A stretch of DNA of 64,000 bases from Lachnospiraceae bacterium (GCA_910574805.1 CAJTCV010000012.1:1-64000), one strand, 5' to 3'. Positions 49,043 through 59,305 are shown, counted from the first letter of the stretch. Made by a program: numbers and translations. The notes: generated by a model not told the origin, from the sequence alone.

Positions 49043-50803
49043 TTGGAACAGAATCGAAAATATATGGGAGCAGCGGCCCTGACTCTGGTACTTGCGGCAG
49101 TTCTTCTCTGGTATCTGCAGAAGGTGGCAGAAGCGCCGGCAGTCCGCTTTTCCCATGGGGAGGCATTTCAGGAACAGGCTTTTGACCTGACGCTGGACGG
49201 TGGCCTGCTGGGGGGGCCCGTTTATTATACGCTGGACGGCAGTGAGCCCACACTGCAGTCGGCCGTCTACGAAGGCCCGATTCATATAGAGGCGGGGCTT
49301 CCGGACCGTGCGACTGTGGTAAGGGCGGCGAAGCTGTCAGGCGGACAGCTTTCCGAGACCATTACCCGGACGTATTTTGTGGGGGAGGGCGTGAGGGAGC
49401 TGTTTGATGTCATGGTAGTGTCCCTGTCGGCAGACGGGGAAGTCCTGTATGATCCGGAGACCGGGATTCTGAGTAATTATGGGGAAGAGGGGGAAAACGG
49501 GGAATGGGACCGCCCGGCCTATGTGGAATTTTATGACCGGGACGGGACGAGGATGCTGGCACAGGGTACAGGGATCGCCGTGTCCGGGCACGGGTCCAGA
49601 ATTTATGATCAGAAGAGCATCAAGCTGATCAGCGGAGGGGAATACGATCTGGAGCATCCGACCTTTGACTGTGATTTCTTCCCGTCGGATATGGCAGGGA
49701 ATGAAACCGGACAGTCCTACAACCGTCTGGTACTGCGAAACGGCGGCTCTGACCATGAAGGGACCATGCTTAAGTGGAATGTGGTGAGCCGCCTGGGAAA
49801 AGAGGCAGGCATCGTCTGCGCCGGGGCCAGACCCGGGATTCTCTTTCTAAACGGAGCGTATTACGGAATTATACAGCTTCAGGAAAAATACACCAGGTAT
49901 AATACGGCACATGCCATCGGCGCACAGAAGGCGGATGTTGAGAAATTTGAACCGAACGAGATCAACAGCGCCCGGTTTGGCGGTTATTACAACCGGCTGC
50001 ATATGGATCTGAATGATCCGGAGCGGCAGCAGGCGCTGGAGGAATCCGTAGACATGACGGATATGCTGAAGCATTATGCGGTAAATCTGATTATGAATAA
50101 TGTGGACTGGCCGTATCACAATTTTCTCTCCTGGAAGTGTGCGCCTTCCGGCAGCAGCGCCTATGGGGACGGGAGGATCCGGTTCTTTCTGTATGATCTG
50201 GATGCGGTCTATCAGGATACGTCAGAGCTGGAGGATCCCAATACCTTTGACTATCTGATGGAAACGCCGCTGGAGGATGCCACAGACACGCTTTCGATCC
50301 TGATGAAGTCTGACCTGTATCGGACCCGGTTCGTAAATATGGTATGCGACCTGACGGCCACAGTGTTTGACGGGGAGCATGTATGTGAGATCATAGAGGA
50401 AGAGGATGAGAAGCTGGCCCGTTCCATGGGACTTTATTATACCGGGGAGGAACAGGCGAGACAGCAGGAGGCGGTGGAAGAGATGAAGCGGATGGCGCTG
50501 GGAAGCTGCCGGGAGATGCATGAGCGGCTTCGCAGGCATCTGGGCGCTGCCTCTCCCTATATACTGGCAGTGGAAGTGCCGGAGGGGGTGAGTGTCTCGT
50601 TCAGCCAGATCCGTCTGGAGGGCGGAGATACTTATGAAGGAACCTATTATCACAATTATCCGCTGACTCTCATGGCAGAACCGGGGGACGGACAGGTGTG
50701 TCCGGGCTGGCTGGTCAACGGAGAAGAGGTCCTGACACCGGAGCTTCTGCTGGATGACAGCTATACGGCAGAGCTTCTGCACATACAGCCCATAACAGAA
50801 TAA
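49043..50803 (+). CDS. CotH-like protein kinase family, membrane-anchored
   Basis: 586 aa from a TTG at 49043 (AAGGAG upstream). N-terminal membrane helix (AAALTLVLAAVLLWYL, residues 10-25), then a chitobiase-type beta module (YTLDGSEPTLQSAVYEGPIHI) at 58-80, then a CotH-like domain: GTGIAVSGHGSRIYDQKSIKL near 175, NRLVLRNGGSDHEGTM near 232, LNGAYYGIIQLQEKY near 270, NNVDWPYHNFLSWK near 352 and RFFLYDLDAVYQD near 380. CotH proteins phosphorylate spore coat proteins in Bacillus. Placed between a T-box leader and valS. Confidence 0.8.
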   Translation: MEQNRKYMGAAALTLVLAAVLLWYLQKVAEAPAVRFSHGEAFQEQAFDLTLDGGLLGGPVYYTLDGSEPTLQSAVYEGPIHIEAGLPDRATVVRAAKLSGGQLSETITRTYFVGEGVRELFDVMVVSLSADGEVLYDPETGILSNYGEEGENGEWDRPAYVEFYDRDGTRMLAQGTGIAVSGHGSRIYDQKSIKLISGGEYDLEHPTFDCDFFPSDMAGNETGQSYNRLVLRNGGSDHEGTMLKWNVVSRLGKEAGIVCAGARPGILFLNGAYYGIIQLQEKYTRYNTAHAIGAQKADVEKFEPNEINSARFGGYYNRLHMDLNDPERQQALEESVDMTDMLKHYAVNLIMNNVDWPYHNFLSWKCAPSGSSAYGDGRIRFFLYDLDAVYQDTSELEDPNTFDYLMETPLEDATDTLSILMKSDLYRTRFVNMVCDLTATVFDGEHVCEIIEEEDEKLARSMGLYYTGEEQARQQEAVEEMKRMALGSCREMHERLRRHLGAASPYILAVEVPEGVSVSFSQIRLEGGDTYEGTYYHNYPLTLMAEPGDGQVCPGWLVNGEEVLTPELLLDDSYTAELLHIQPITE

Positions 50804-50881
50804 GAAAAACAGCGGTCGTAAGGTGATCTGTGGAGAAGATACCGGAGGACTGTGGAACTAAAAATAAGGAGACATGTAATT

Positions 50882-53515
50882 ATGAAAGAATTAGCCAAAA
50901 CCTATGATCCTGTTGCCATTGAGGAACGTACCTACTCCAAATGGATGGGAAGAAAATATTTTCATGCGGAAGCGGACCGGAGCAGAAAACCGTTTACTAT
51001 CGTGATTCCGCCGCCAAACGTGACCGGAAAGCTCCACATGGGGCATGCGCTGGATGAGACGCTGCAGGATATTCTGATCCGTTATAAAAGGATGCAGGGA
51101 TACAATGCCCTGTGGATTCCCGGCACGGACCACGCATCCATCTCCACGGAGGTCAAGGTGACGAATCAGCTTCGTGAGGAAGGTATTGACAAACGGGAGC
51201 TGGGCAGAGAGGGTTTCCTGAAAAGGGCGTGGCAGTGGAAAGAGGAATACGGCGGAGCCATCATCAACCAGTTGAAAAAGCTGGGCTGCTCCTGCGACTG
51301 GGACAGAGAGCGTTTTACCATGGATGAGGGCTGCTCTGAGGCGGTTCTGGAGGTATTTGTCCGTCTGTACGAAAAGGGATACATTTACAAAGGTTCCCGG
51401 ATCATCAACTGGTGCCCGGTGTGTCAGACCTCCATCTCGGATGCAGAGGTGGAGCACGAGGAGCAGGCGGGACATTTCTGGCATATTAATTATCCCATCG
51501 CGGACGGCAGCGGATATGTGGAGATCGCCACCACCCGTCCGGAAACCATGCTGGGGGATACGGCAGTGGCTGTGAATCCGGAGGATGAAAGATACCGGCA
51601 CCTGATCGGGAAGATGCTGAAGCTCCCGCTGACTGATCGGGAGATTCCGGTTATTGCAGATCCCTATGTGGACCGGGAATTCGGGACCGGCTGTGTGAAG
51701 ATCACACCGGCTCACGACCCCAACGACTTTGAGGTGGGCAGGAGGCACGATCTTCCGGAGATCAATATCATGAATGATGATGCAACGATCAGTTACCCTG
51801 GAAAATACATGGGAATGGATCGCTATGAGGCGAGAAAAGCCATTGTAAGGGATCTGGAGGAGCAGGGACTTCTGGTTAAAGTGGAGGACCATGTGCATAA
51901 CGTGGGGACTCATGACCGCTGCGGAACCACCGTGGAGCCTCTGGTGAAGAAGCAGTGGTTTGTGAAGATGGAAGAGCTGGCCAGACCTGCCATGGAAGCA
52001 GTGAAAAACGGGGAACTGACCTTCGTACCCGAGCGGTTTGACAAGATCTATCTGCACTGGCTGGAAAATATCCGCGACTGGTGTATCTCCCGCCAGCTCT
52101 GGTGGGGCCACCGGATTCCGGCGTACTACTGCGATGCATGCGGAGAGGTCGTGGTGGCAAAAGAGATGCCGTCCGTATGTCCCAAATGCGGCTGTACCCG
52201 TCTGACGCAGGATGAGGACACGCTGGATACCTGGTTCTCCTCCGCGCTCTGGCCCTTCTCTACGCTGGGGTGGCCGGAGAAAACAGAAGATCTGGAGTAC
52301 TTCTATCCTACGGATGTGCTGGTAACGGGATATGATATTATCTTTTTCTGGGTGATCCGTATGGTATTTTCCGGATATGAGCAGACTGGCAGGAGTCCCT
52401 TCCATCATGTGCTGATCCATGGTCTGGTCCGGGATTCCCAGGGACGCAAGATGAGCAAATCTCTGGGGAACGGCATCGATCCGCTGGAGATCATCGGGGA
52501 ATACGGTGCGGACGCCCTGCGCCTGACGCTTGTGACCGGCAACGCGCCGGGCAACGACATGCGTTTCTATATGGAGCGTGTGAAATCCAGCCGGAATTTT
52601 GCCAATAAGATCTGGAATGCTTCCAGATTTATCATGATGAATCTGGGGGATGAGAAGGTATCTCCGGCGGACCGGGATTCTCTGACCGCAGCAGACCGGT
52701 GGATCCTGTCCAGAGTAAATCATCTGGCGAAAGAAGTGACGGCCAATATGGACAGCTTTGAGCTGGGCATTGCCGTACAGAAAATCTATGATTTTATCTG
52801 GGACGAGTTCTGCGACTGGTATATCGAGATGGTGAAGCCGCGTCTGTGGGACAGGGAGGATCCGTCCAGGGAGGCGGCCCTGTGGACCCTGCATCAGGTG
52901 CTGATCAACGCTCTGAAGATGCTGCACCCCTATATGCCGTTTATCACGGAGGAGATCTTCTGTAATCTGTCCGGAGAGGAATCCATTATGATCGCTTCCT
53001 GGCCGGAATATCGGGAAGAATGGAATTTTGCCCAGGAGGAGTATGCCATCCAGATGATCAAGGAGGCCGTACGCGGGATCCGGAATGTGCGTGCGGATAT
53101 GAATGTACCCAACAGCAAAAAAGCTACGGTGTATGTGGTGTCCGAAAATCCGCAGGTGCGGAAGATCTTTGAAGAGGGCAGGAGCTTTTTCGCCGTACTT
53201 GGCGCGGCGTCCGAGGTGCTGGTGCAGGCAGACAAGACCGGTATTGCAGACAATGCCGTGTCCGTCATGATTCCGGAGGCGGCAGTCTACATGCCGCTGG
53301 CAGAACTTCTGGATATCGGGAAGGAAAAGGAGCGCCTGAAAAAAGAGGAGGCGCGTCTGGAGAAGGAGCTTGCCCGTGTAAACGGCATGCTGGGGAACGA
53401 GAGATTTGTAAGCAGGGCGCCGGCTTCCAAGATTCAGGAAGAGAAGGCGAAGCTTGAGAAATATACGCAGATGATGGACCAGGTGAAAGAGCGTCTGACC
53501 CAGCTTGGAGAGTAG
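50882..53515 (+). CDS. valS: Valyl-tRNA synthetase
   Basis: 877 aa from the ATG at 50882 (AAGGAG upstream). Class I synthetase: [16 protein letters not shown] holds the HIGH-type motif, [14 protein letters not shown] the KMSKS loop. Editing domain ([20 protein letters not shown]), zinc ribbon ([22 protein letters not shown]) and a C-terminal coiled coil ([22 protein letters not shown]) are complete. Charges tRNA-Val. Followed by folC with a single base between stop and start, as is common in clostridia. Confidence 0.97.
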   Translation: MKELAKTYDPVAIEERTYSKWMGRKYFHAEADRSRKPFTIVIPPPNVTGKLHMGHALDETLQDILIRYKRMQGYNALWIPGTDHASISTEVKVTNQLREEGIDKRELGREGFLKRAWQWKEEYGGAIINQLKKLGCSCDWDRERFTMDEGCSEAVLEVFVRLYEKGYIYKGSRIINWCPVCQTSISDAEVEHEEQAGHFWHINYPIADGSGYVEIATTRPETMLGDTAVAVNPEDERYRHLIGKMLKLPLTDREIPVIADPYVDREFGTGCVKITPAHDPNDFEVGRRHDLPEINIMNDDATISYPGKYMGMDRYEARKAIVRDLEEQGLLVKVEDHVHNVGTHDRCGTTVEPLVKKQWFVKMEELARPAMEAVKNGELTFVPERFDKIYLHWLENIRDWCISRQLWWGHRIPAYYCDACGEVVVAKEMPSVCPKCGCTRLTQDEDTLDTWFSSALWPFSTLGWPEKTEDLEYFYPTDVLVTGYDIIFFWVIRMVFSGYEQTGRSPFHHVLIHGLVRDSQGRKMSKSLGNGIDPLEIIGEYGADALRLTLVTGNAPGNDMRFYMERVKSSRNFANKIWNASRFIMMNLGDEKVSPADRDSLTAADRWILSRVNHLAKEVTANMDSFELGIAVQKIYDFIWDEFCDWYIEMVKPRLWDREDPSREAALWTLHQVLINALKMLHPYMPFITEEIFCNLSGEESIMIASWPEYREEWNFAQEEYAIQMIKEAVRGIRNVRADMNVPNSKKATVYVVSENPQVRKIFEEGRSFFAVLGAASEVLVQADKTGIADNAVSVMIPEAAVYMPLAELLDIGKEKERLKKEEARLEKELARVNGMLGNERFVSRAPASKIQEEKAKLEKYTQMMDQVKERLTQLGE

Positions 53516-53516
53516 G

Positions 53517-54818
53517 ATGAATTACGAAGAAGCAGTAGCCTATATCAATGATACACCAAGATTCACCACTAAAAATACACTGGAAAATACCCGGATGGTG
53601 CTGGAGAGACTGGGCCATCCGGAGCGGCAGATGAAGCTGATTCACGTGGCCGGTTCCAATGGGAAGGGGTCTGTGTGTGCCTACCTGTCGTCGATCCTGA
53701 CGACGGCAGGTAGACGGACCGGGCTCTTTACGTCCCCTCATCTGGTGGATATCAATGAGCGTTTTCAGCTGAATCAGGAACCGGTAACGGATGCACTTTT
53801 CCTGGAGGCTTTTGAGAAGGTAATGAATACGGTGCACATGCTGCTGAAAGAGTGCCCGGATCGTTTTTCTCATCCCACCTTCTTTGAACTGCTGTTCCTT
53901 ATGGGGATGTGTATCTTTGAGAAATGCCGTATGGAATATGTGGTTCTGGAGACTGGCCTGGGAGGGCGTTTTGACGCCACCAATGTTATTGAGAAGCCTC
54001 TGGTCAGTGTGATTACGTCCATCAGTCTCGAGCATACAGAGTATCTGGGAGATACGTATGAGCTGATCGCCGGAGAGAAGGCGGGTATCATCAAGGAAGG
54101 ATGCCCGGTGGTGTATGACGGGACCAGAGCGGATGTGGAGGGCGTCATTCTGGCAAAAGCAGAGGAAATGCATGCAAAAGCGTATGCAATTCGGCCGGAT
54201 ATGTATAAAATTTTAATGAATACCCAGAAAACGATTGATTTTTCCATGGATACTGGGTATTATTTACCTATGGAAGTCTCGATTTCCAGTGTGGCGGAGT
54301 ATCAGATCATGAATGCCTGCGAAGCAGTGACGGCGGCACATGTACTGGATACAGGCCTGACGGAGGAGGATATCCGCAGGGGTATGGAGCGGATGCGCTG
54401 GCAGGGGCGTATGGAGACGGTGCTTCCCGGCGTGATCCTGGACGGCGCGCACAATGATTCCGGTGTAGAGGAATTTGTGAAGACTGCCAGGAAGTTTCAA
54501 AAAGATACAAAGATCACCATGTTGTTTTCCTGTGTGAAGGAAAAGGACTACGAGGGAATGATACGGACGATCTGTGAAGGCATTGATTTTGACAGTGTGA
54601 TAGTCACGGAGGTGGATTCGGACCGCCTGGTGCCTGTCCGGGAACTGGGACAGATCTTCCGAAGATACACCAGACAGCCGGTGACGGAGCTCGCCTCCAT
54701 CCCGGAAGCATTTGACGCTGCCCTGAAGAGCAAAGGCGACGGAATTCTGTTCTGCGTCGGTTCTCTGTATCTGGTGGGCAGCCTGAAAAGTATCATAAGG
54801 AGCAGAGACTATGCTTGA
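53517..54818 (+). CDS. folC: Bifunctional folylpolyglutamate/dihydrofolate synthase
   Basis: 433 aa from the ATG at 53517. P-loop GSNGKGSVCAYLSSIL near 46, HPTFFELLFLMGM near 123, LETGLGGRFDATNV near 145, and LDGAHNDSGVEEF near 312 are Mur ligase/FolC motifs. It adds glutamate to folates. Translationally linked to valS upstream, and its stop overlaps the next small gene. Confidence 0.93.
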   Translation: MNYEEAVAYINDTPRFTTKNTLENTRMVLERLGHPERQMKLIHVAGSNGKGSVCAYLSSILTTAGRRTGLFTSPHLVDINERFQLNQEPVTDALFLEAFEKVMNTVHMLLKECPDRFSHPTFFELLFLMGMCIFEKCRMEYVVLETGLGGRFDATNVIEKPLVSVITSISLEHTEYLGDTYELIAGEKAGIIKEGCPVVYDGTRADVEGVILAKAEEMHAKAYAIRPDMYKILMNTQKTIDFSMDTGYYLPMEVSISSVAEYQIMNACEAVTAAHVLDTGLTEEDIRRGMERMRWQGRMETVLPGVILDGAHNDSGVEEFVKTARKFQKDTKITMLFSCVKEKDYEGMIRTICEGIDFDSVIVTEVDSDRLVPVRELGQIFRRYTRQPVTELASIPEAFDAALKSKGDGILFCVGSLYLVGSLKSIIRSRDYA

Positions 54819-54954
54819 TTTTGAAGAAGAACTGAAAAAATTTCGTCCCAGCCTGGAGATCGACCAGGTGGAAGACACTGTGTACAGCAATAACCTTTCG
54901 GACGTGACAGACCTGATGGATGAAATGTTGAAGGAAATGAAAGAGCATCAGTAG
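54811..54954 (+). CDS. Small acidic conserved protein
   Basis: 47 aa: MLDFEEELKKFRPSLEIDQV, then EDTVYSNNLSDVTDLMDEMLKEMKEHQ. Starts inside folC (8-base overlap) after AAGGAGCAGAGACT, a good site. Amphipathic and acidic, helical. Function unknown; coupling to folC and the following zinc-ribbon gene argues it is real. Confidence 0.7.
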   Translation: MLDFEEELKKFRPSLEIDQVEDTVYSNNLSDVTDLMDEMLKEMKEHQ

Positions 54955-54967
54955 AAAAGGTGACCAT

Positions 54968-56356
54968 ATGAAATGTTTTAACTGCGGAGCAGAGCTGACG
55001 TCGTCAGACTACTGCAGCCAGTGCGGAGCAGATGTCTCGCGTTACTGCCGGCTGTTCCAGACTTCCAATGCATATTACAATGAAGGACTGGAGAAGGCGA
55101 GAGTGCGCGATCTGACCGGCTCCGTGATCTCCCTGCGCCAGAGCCTGAAGATCAATAAGAAAAATACCGATGCCCGCAACCTGCTGGGCCTGGTTCAGTT
55201 TGAGATGGGCGAGGTGGTGGAGGCGCTGTCTCAGTGGATCATCAGTAAGAATTACCAGAAAGAGGACAATCTGGCGGACTATTATATCGAAGAGGTCCAG
55301 AAGAATCCGGCGCGTCTGAACGCCATTAATACGACAATCAAGAAGTATAATCAGTCTCTCTTTTACTGTGATCAGGGGAGTTATGATCTGGCGATCATCC
55401 AGCTGAAAAAGGTCCTTTCCACCAATCCGAATCTTCTGAAAGGGCATGAGCTCCTGGCGCTGCTCTATATGAAGACGGACAATTACAGCCGGGCAAGGGC
55501 GGAGCTGAAGGCGGTGCTGGATATCGACCGCACCAACACGAGAACGCTCCGTTACCTGAAGGAGCTGGACGAAGCGGAGGGACATAAGCCCCGCAGACAG
55601 AGTTCCGGTCCGGGCAGCAGGGAAGAGGTTCAGGTGGGGAAGGATTCCATCGCCTATGTGAGCGGCAATGAGACGATTATACAGCCGGTGGGGGTCAAGG
55701 ACAACACGGGGCTCCATTCGGTGATCAACGTGGCCATCGGGCTTGCCATTGGTGTGGCGGTCATGTGGTTCCTGATCATGCCGGCCCAGCAGCAGAGGAA
55801 GAGCTCGGAGCTGAACGAAGCCGTTGCAGAATACAGCGATCAGGTGGAGTCCAAGACAGCGGCGCTTACCAGTCTGCAGGCAGAGATGGATGCTCTGAAG
55901 ACAGAGTCGGAGACGGCGATCAGAGCGGCCAGCGATGCAGCAGAGAAGCTGGCTTCCCATGAGGATCTGCTGAAAGCCTATCGTTCCTTTGCAGAAGAGG
56001 ACATGGCCGGATCACTGGAGCAGCTGGAAGCCATCGACAAGGAGACTTTGACAGAAGATGGAAAGGTGCTGTACGATTCGCTGTTTGCCCAGGTGGGGCA
56101 GGAGGCGATCAAGGAGCTGTACAAGACAGGCTATGACGCATACCGGGCAAAGGAGTATGAGACCGCTGTGGTGAACCTGCAGAAATGCTACGATCTGGAT
56201 AACAACCAGCACGATGCACTGTATTTTCTGGCAAGGTCCTATCATGGGGCAGGGGATACGGAAAATGCGAAGATTTACTATCAGAAGGTAATCGATGAGA
56301 TGCCGGGTACGAAAACGGCATCGGATGCGGCCAGATACATGGCAGGACTGGAATAG
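54968..56356 (+). CDS. Zinc-ribbon TPR membrane protein
   Basis: 462 aa, AAAAGGTGACC upstream. N-terminal zinc ribbon (CFNCGAELTSSDYCSQCGAD), then TPR-like helices at 30-200, one membrane helix near 258-276 (VINVAIGLAIGVAVMWFLIM), a coiled coil at 280-340 and a C-terminal TPR pair (GYDAYRAKEYETAVVNLQKCYDLD, AKIYYQKVIDEMPG). Probably a scaffold with domains on both sides of the membrane. No enzymatic motif. Confidence 0.75.
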   Translation: MKCFNCGAELTSSDYCSQCGADVSRYCRLFQTSNAYYNEGLEKARVRDLTGSVISLRQSLKINKKNTDARNLLGLVQFEMGEVVEALSQWIISKNYQKEDNLADYYIEEVQKNPARLNAINTTIKKYNQSLFYCDQGSYDLAIIQLKKVLSTNPNLLKGHELLALLYMKTDNYSRARAELKAVLDIDRTNTRTLRYLKELDEAEGHKPRRQSSGPGSREEVQVGKDSIAYVSGNETIIQPVGVKDNTGLHSVINVAIGLAIGVAVMWFLIMPAQQQRKSSELNEAVAEYSDQVESKTAALTSLQAEMDALKTESETAIRAASDAAEKLASHEDLLKAYRSFAEEDMAGSLEQLEAIDKETLTEDGKVLYDSLFAQVGQEAIKELYKTGYDAYRAKEYETAVVNLQKCYDLDNNQHDALYFLARSYHGAGDTENAKIYYQKVIDEMPGTKTASDAARYMAGLE

Positions 56357-56501
56357 GACGAGACTTTACGAGATACACAGGAAAAACCCTGAAGCGAGGG
56401 GCTGCTGTTCAAAGCGGCTCCTGCTTTTTTGCAGCGCGAAAAGGCAGGAGCTGTACAGACGGCAGTCCCTTTTACTGTGGAAAAGAGAGAGGAGTGGATC
56501 T

Positions 56502-56801
56502 ATGGACATGCTGGAATTGAAGGGAAGCCGGCTGGTGGTGCATCTGCCGGAAGAGGTGGATCATCATTCTACGGAGGATATACGCAGAAGCGTGGACGAG
56601 CTGGTGGAGAGGCAGCCGGTGGAAGAGGTGGAATTTGATTTTTCACGTACGGCATTTATGGACAGTGCAGGTATCGGGATGCTTCTTGGCCGTTATAAGG
56701 TCATGCGGGCGCTGAACGGCCGGATCATGGTCAGTCATATTGACAGGCAGATCAGGAGGATACTGTCCATGTCAGGTATTCAGAAATTTATTCAGATGTA
56801 A
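56502..56801 (+). CDS. spoIIAA: Anti-sigma F factor antagonist SpoIIAA
   Basis: 99 aa from the ATG at 56502 (GAGAGAGGAG upstream). STAS domain with FSRTAFMDSAGIGMLLGRYKV, whose DSAG Ser is the site phosphorylated by SpoIIAB. When dephosphorylated it binds SpoIIAB and frees sigma F in the forespore. First gene of the spoIIA operon. Confidence 0.93.
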   Translation: MDMLELKGSRLVVHLPEEVDHHSTEDIRRSVDELVERQPVEEVEFDFSRTAFMDSAGIGMLLGRYKVMRALNGRIMVSHIDRQIRRILSMSGIQKFIQM

Positions 56802-56805
56802 CGGG

Positions 56806-56942
56806 CAGACGCCGGGCATGTCCGGGCGGATGCGGAACTGTAAAACAGCATCAGTCCGGACATGTCGGAAGGATTTTCGGCCGGTAAGCGGACGGAAGTC
56901 CTTCCAGACGTCGGGCATGTCCGGGCGGATGCGGAACTGTAA
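56806..56942 (+). repeat. Two 38-bp direct repeats between spoIIAA and spoIIAB
   Basis: Copies at 56806-56843 and 56905-56942 differ at one base and are spaced 99 bases apart; each ends CGGATGCGGAACTGTAA. Between them CCGGACATGTCGG is partly the reverse of the same element. The gap between spoIIAA and spoIIAB is usually a few bases; here it is 154 bases. Confidence 0.85.
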
Positions 56943-56955
56943 TAGGAGGTCAAGT

Positions 56956-57396
56956 ATGAAAAATGAGATGACACTGGCGTTTGACAGTATATCGGAAAAT
57001 GAGGGGTTCGCAAGGGTCGCGGTGGCAGCATTTGCGACCCAGCTGAACCCTACACTGGAGGAGGTAGCGGATATCCGGACGGCTGTATCCGAGGCGGTGA
57101 CCAATGCGATCATCCACGGATATCCGGACGGAGTACATACGGTAGTGATCCGCGCCATATTGAGTGAAGAGACGCTGGAGCTGTGGGTCACGGATGAAGG
57201 AGTGGGCATGGAGGATGTGAAACAGGCAATGGAGCCATTGTACACCAGCCGGCCGGAGCTGGAACGTTCCGGTATGGGTTTTATGTTTATGGAAGCATTT
57301 ATGGACCAGGTAGAAGTGCAGTCTGCGCCTGGTGTAGGCACGACGGTCTATATGAAGAAAAAGATCGGCAGAGGAGCGGCAGAACAGGAGGGCTGA
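56956..57396 (+). CDS. spoIIAB: Anti-sigma F factor SpoIIAB (serine kinase)
   Basis: 146 aa from the ATG at 56956 with TAGGAGG upstream. GHKL kinase fold: N box EAVTNAIIHGYPD, G1 box DEGVGM, and a GMGFMFMEAFMD lid region. Binds sigma F, and phosphorylates SpoIIAA. Full length. Confidence 0.95.
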   Translation: MKNEMTLAFDSISENEGFARVAVAAFATQLNPTLEEVADIRTAVSEAVTNAIIHGYPDGVHTVVIRAILSEETLELWVTDEGVGMEDVKQAMEPLYTSRPELERSGMGFMFMEAFMDQVEVQSAPGVGTTVYMKKKIGRGAAEQEG

Positions 57397-57404
57397 ACAT
57401 CTTT

Positions 57405-58130
57405 ATGGAAAAGACAATGGTTCTGATAGAACGGTCACACCATGGGGATAAGAAAGCCAGAGAACAGTTGGTAGAAGAAAATATGGGATTGATATGGAGC
57501 ATCGTTAAGCGATTCTCCGGAAGAGGTACGGACATGGAGGATCTGTTCCAGATTGGGGCGATGGGGCTGATCAAGGCCATAGATAAATTCGATCCTTCCT
57601 TTGAGGTGAAATTTTCCACTTATGCGGTGCCCATGATTGCGGGAGAGATCAAGCGTTTCCTCAGAGACGACGGAATCGTCAAGGTCAGCCGGACACTGAA
57701 GGAGAACTGCTGGAAGATCAAAAGGGAGACTGAAAATTTCCGGCGTCAGGCCGGCCGGGAGCCCACGTTGGAAGAGCTGTCTGTGATCACAGAGCTGGGG
57801 CGGGAGGACATTGCACAGGCGCTGGAATCCTCTGCAGAGGTGGAATCCATCTATAAGACGATACCGCAGAAGGACGGAAGCGAGATCTGCCTCCTGGACC
57901 GGATGGAGAGCCAGAACCAGGCAGGGGGAATGCAGCAGCTTCTGAACCGGGTGGTGCTGGAACAGCTTCTGATGGAGCTTCCGGATATGGAGCGCAGGCT
58001 GATCATCATGCGCTATATGCAGGATAAGACTCAGTCAGAGGTGGCGAGGGTGTTGGGGGTATCTCAGGTACAGGTGAGTCGTCTGGAGAAACGGATCCTG
58101 AAGCAGATGCGGGAAAAGCTGGTAAGCTGA
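57405..58130 (+). CDS. sigF: RNA polymerase sigma-F factor
   Basis: 241 aa, nine bases after spoIIAB. Region 2 (GRGTDMEDLFQIGAMGLIKA, KFSTYAVPMIAGEIKRFLRD) and region 4 (MRYMQDKTQSEVARVLGVSQ, VSRLEKRILKQMREKL) are complete. Forespore-specific sigma factor controlled by SpoIIAB. Its gene order with spoVAA/AB downstream is the Bacillus/Clostridium arrangement. Confidence 0.95.
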   Translation: MEKTMVLIERSHHGDKKAREQLVEENMGLIWSIVKRFSGRGTDMEDLFQIGAMGLIKAIDKFDPSFEVKFSTYAVPMIAGEIKRFLRDDGIVKVSRTLKENCWKIKRETENFRRQAGREPTLEELSVITELGREDIAQALESSAEVESIYKTIPQKDGSEICLLDRMESQNQAGGMQQLLNRVVLEQLLMELPDMERRLIIMRYMQDKTQSEVARVLGVSQVQVSRLEKRILKQMREKLVS

Positions 58131-58199
58131 CGGATTTTGTGCATAAAACCGGAAAAAACAGCAGATGATATGGTCAGAGAAGACGGAGGTACGGACGGG

Positions 58200-58826
58200 A
58201 TGAGCGAGATTCTGTATATTAAGATTGATCAGAATACAGAGGTGGATCATATCGATGTGAGACTGGGAGACGTGGCAAAGCTGGAATGCACCAATGCCTC
58301 GGTAAAAAACCGGCTGAAGACGCTGAAGCTTCTGAAGATCCAGGCGGATAAAAGCAACCGGTATGTATTTTCCATACTGAAGGTGGTGGAGCTGATCCAT
58401 GAGATCTATCCGGATCTGGAGATACAGAATCTGGGAGAGGCGGATTTTATCATTGACTACGAATCGCCGGAATATGCCCGGGACCGGTGGAGCCTGGTCA
58501 AGGTAGTGCTTCTGTGTATCACGATCTTCATCGGGTCTGCCTTTTCCATCATGACCTTCAATAATGACGTGGGGGTAAGTCAGGTGTTTGACCAGGCTTA
58601 TCTGCTGCTTATGGGAGAGCCGTCGGATGGTTTTACCGTACTGGAGATCACCTATTCCATCGGGATTGCCGTAGGGATTATCGTATTTTATAATCATTTC
58701 GGCGGAAAAAGGATCACGAAGGATCCCACCCCCATGGAGGTGCAGATGCGCCAGTATGAGGATGATGTGAATACGACCCTGGTCGAGGGCTGCAACCGTG
58801 AGGAGACGAATATCGATGTGGATTAG
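58200..58826 (+). CDS. spoVAA: Stage V sporulation protein AA
   Basis: 208 aa from the ATG at 58200 (GGAGGT nine bases upstream), preferred over an upstream in-frame start at 58137. N-terminal soluble domain (ILYIKIDQNTEVDHIDVRLGDVAKLEC), two membrane helices near 104-122 and 155-175 (LVKVVLLCITIFIGSAFSIM, TYSIGIAVGIIVFY). SpoVAA is part of the DPA channel complex. Overlaps spoVAB by 11 bases. Confidence 0.9.
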   Translation: MSEILYIKIDQNTEVDHIDVRLGDVAKLECTNASVKNRLKTLKLLKIQADKSNRYVFSILKVVELIHEIYPDLEIQNLGEADFIIDYESPEYARDRWSLVKVVLLCITIFIGSAFSIMTFNNDVGVSQVFDQAYLLLMGEPSDGFTVLEITYSIGIAVGIIVFYNHFGGKRITKDPTPMEVQMRQYEDDVNTTLVEGCNREETNIDVD

Positions 58827-59232
58827 ACAGGTGATTCTGGGAATCGTGGGGCTCAGCAGCGGATTTGCCGTGGCAGGCGGGATGTTTGCGTTTCTGATCG
58901 CTCTTGGAGTGGTATCCCGCTTTGCCGGGAAGACTCACACGGCAAAATATATCCTGTATTATGAGGACGCCGCAGCAATTGGTGGTATTTTGGGGAATCT
59001 GGTAAGTATCTATGCATTCCCGGTACCGGTTGGGATGGCGGGCGTGGTGTCCTTTGGGCTGTTCTCAGGCATCTTTACAGGTGCCTGGGCCATGGCTTTG
59101 ACGGAAATCGTGGATGCAGTCCCCATCTTCAGCAGAAGGATCCGGCTGAAGACCGGCCTGCCCTGGATCATCCTGTCCATGGCGCTGGGAAGAACGGCAG
59201 GGGCGCTGGTCTATGCGTATTTCGGATTCTGA
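58816..59232 (+). CDS. spoVAB: Stage V sporulation protein AB
   Basis: 138 aa from the ATG at 58816 (GAGGAG upstream). Four membrane helices; GLSSGFAVAGGMFAFLIALGVVSR and SGIFTGAWAMALTEIVDAVPIFSRR are typical of SpoVAB. No spoVAC/D/E follows; the next gene is convergent. Confidence 0.9.
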   Translation: MWIRQVILGIVGLSSGFAVAGGMFAFLIALGVVSRFAGKTHTAKYILYYEDAAAIGGILGNLVSIYAFPVPVGMAGVVSFGLFSGIFTGAWAMALTEIVDAVPIFSRRIRLKTGLPWIILSMALGRTAGALVYAYFGF

Positions 59233-59305
59233 TCCTGATCCGGAAGGCGGTACAGATTCCGGGTGTTTCGTGTGCCGGCCATCCCTCCGCCGGATATTCC
59301 GGCTG

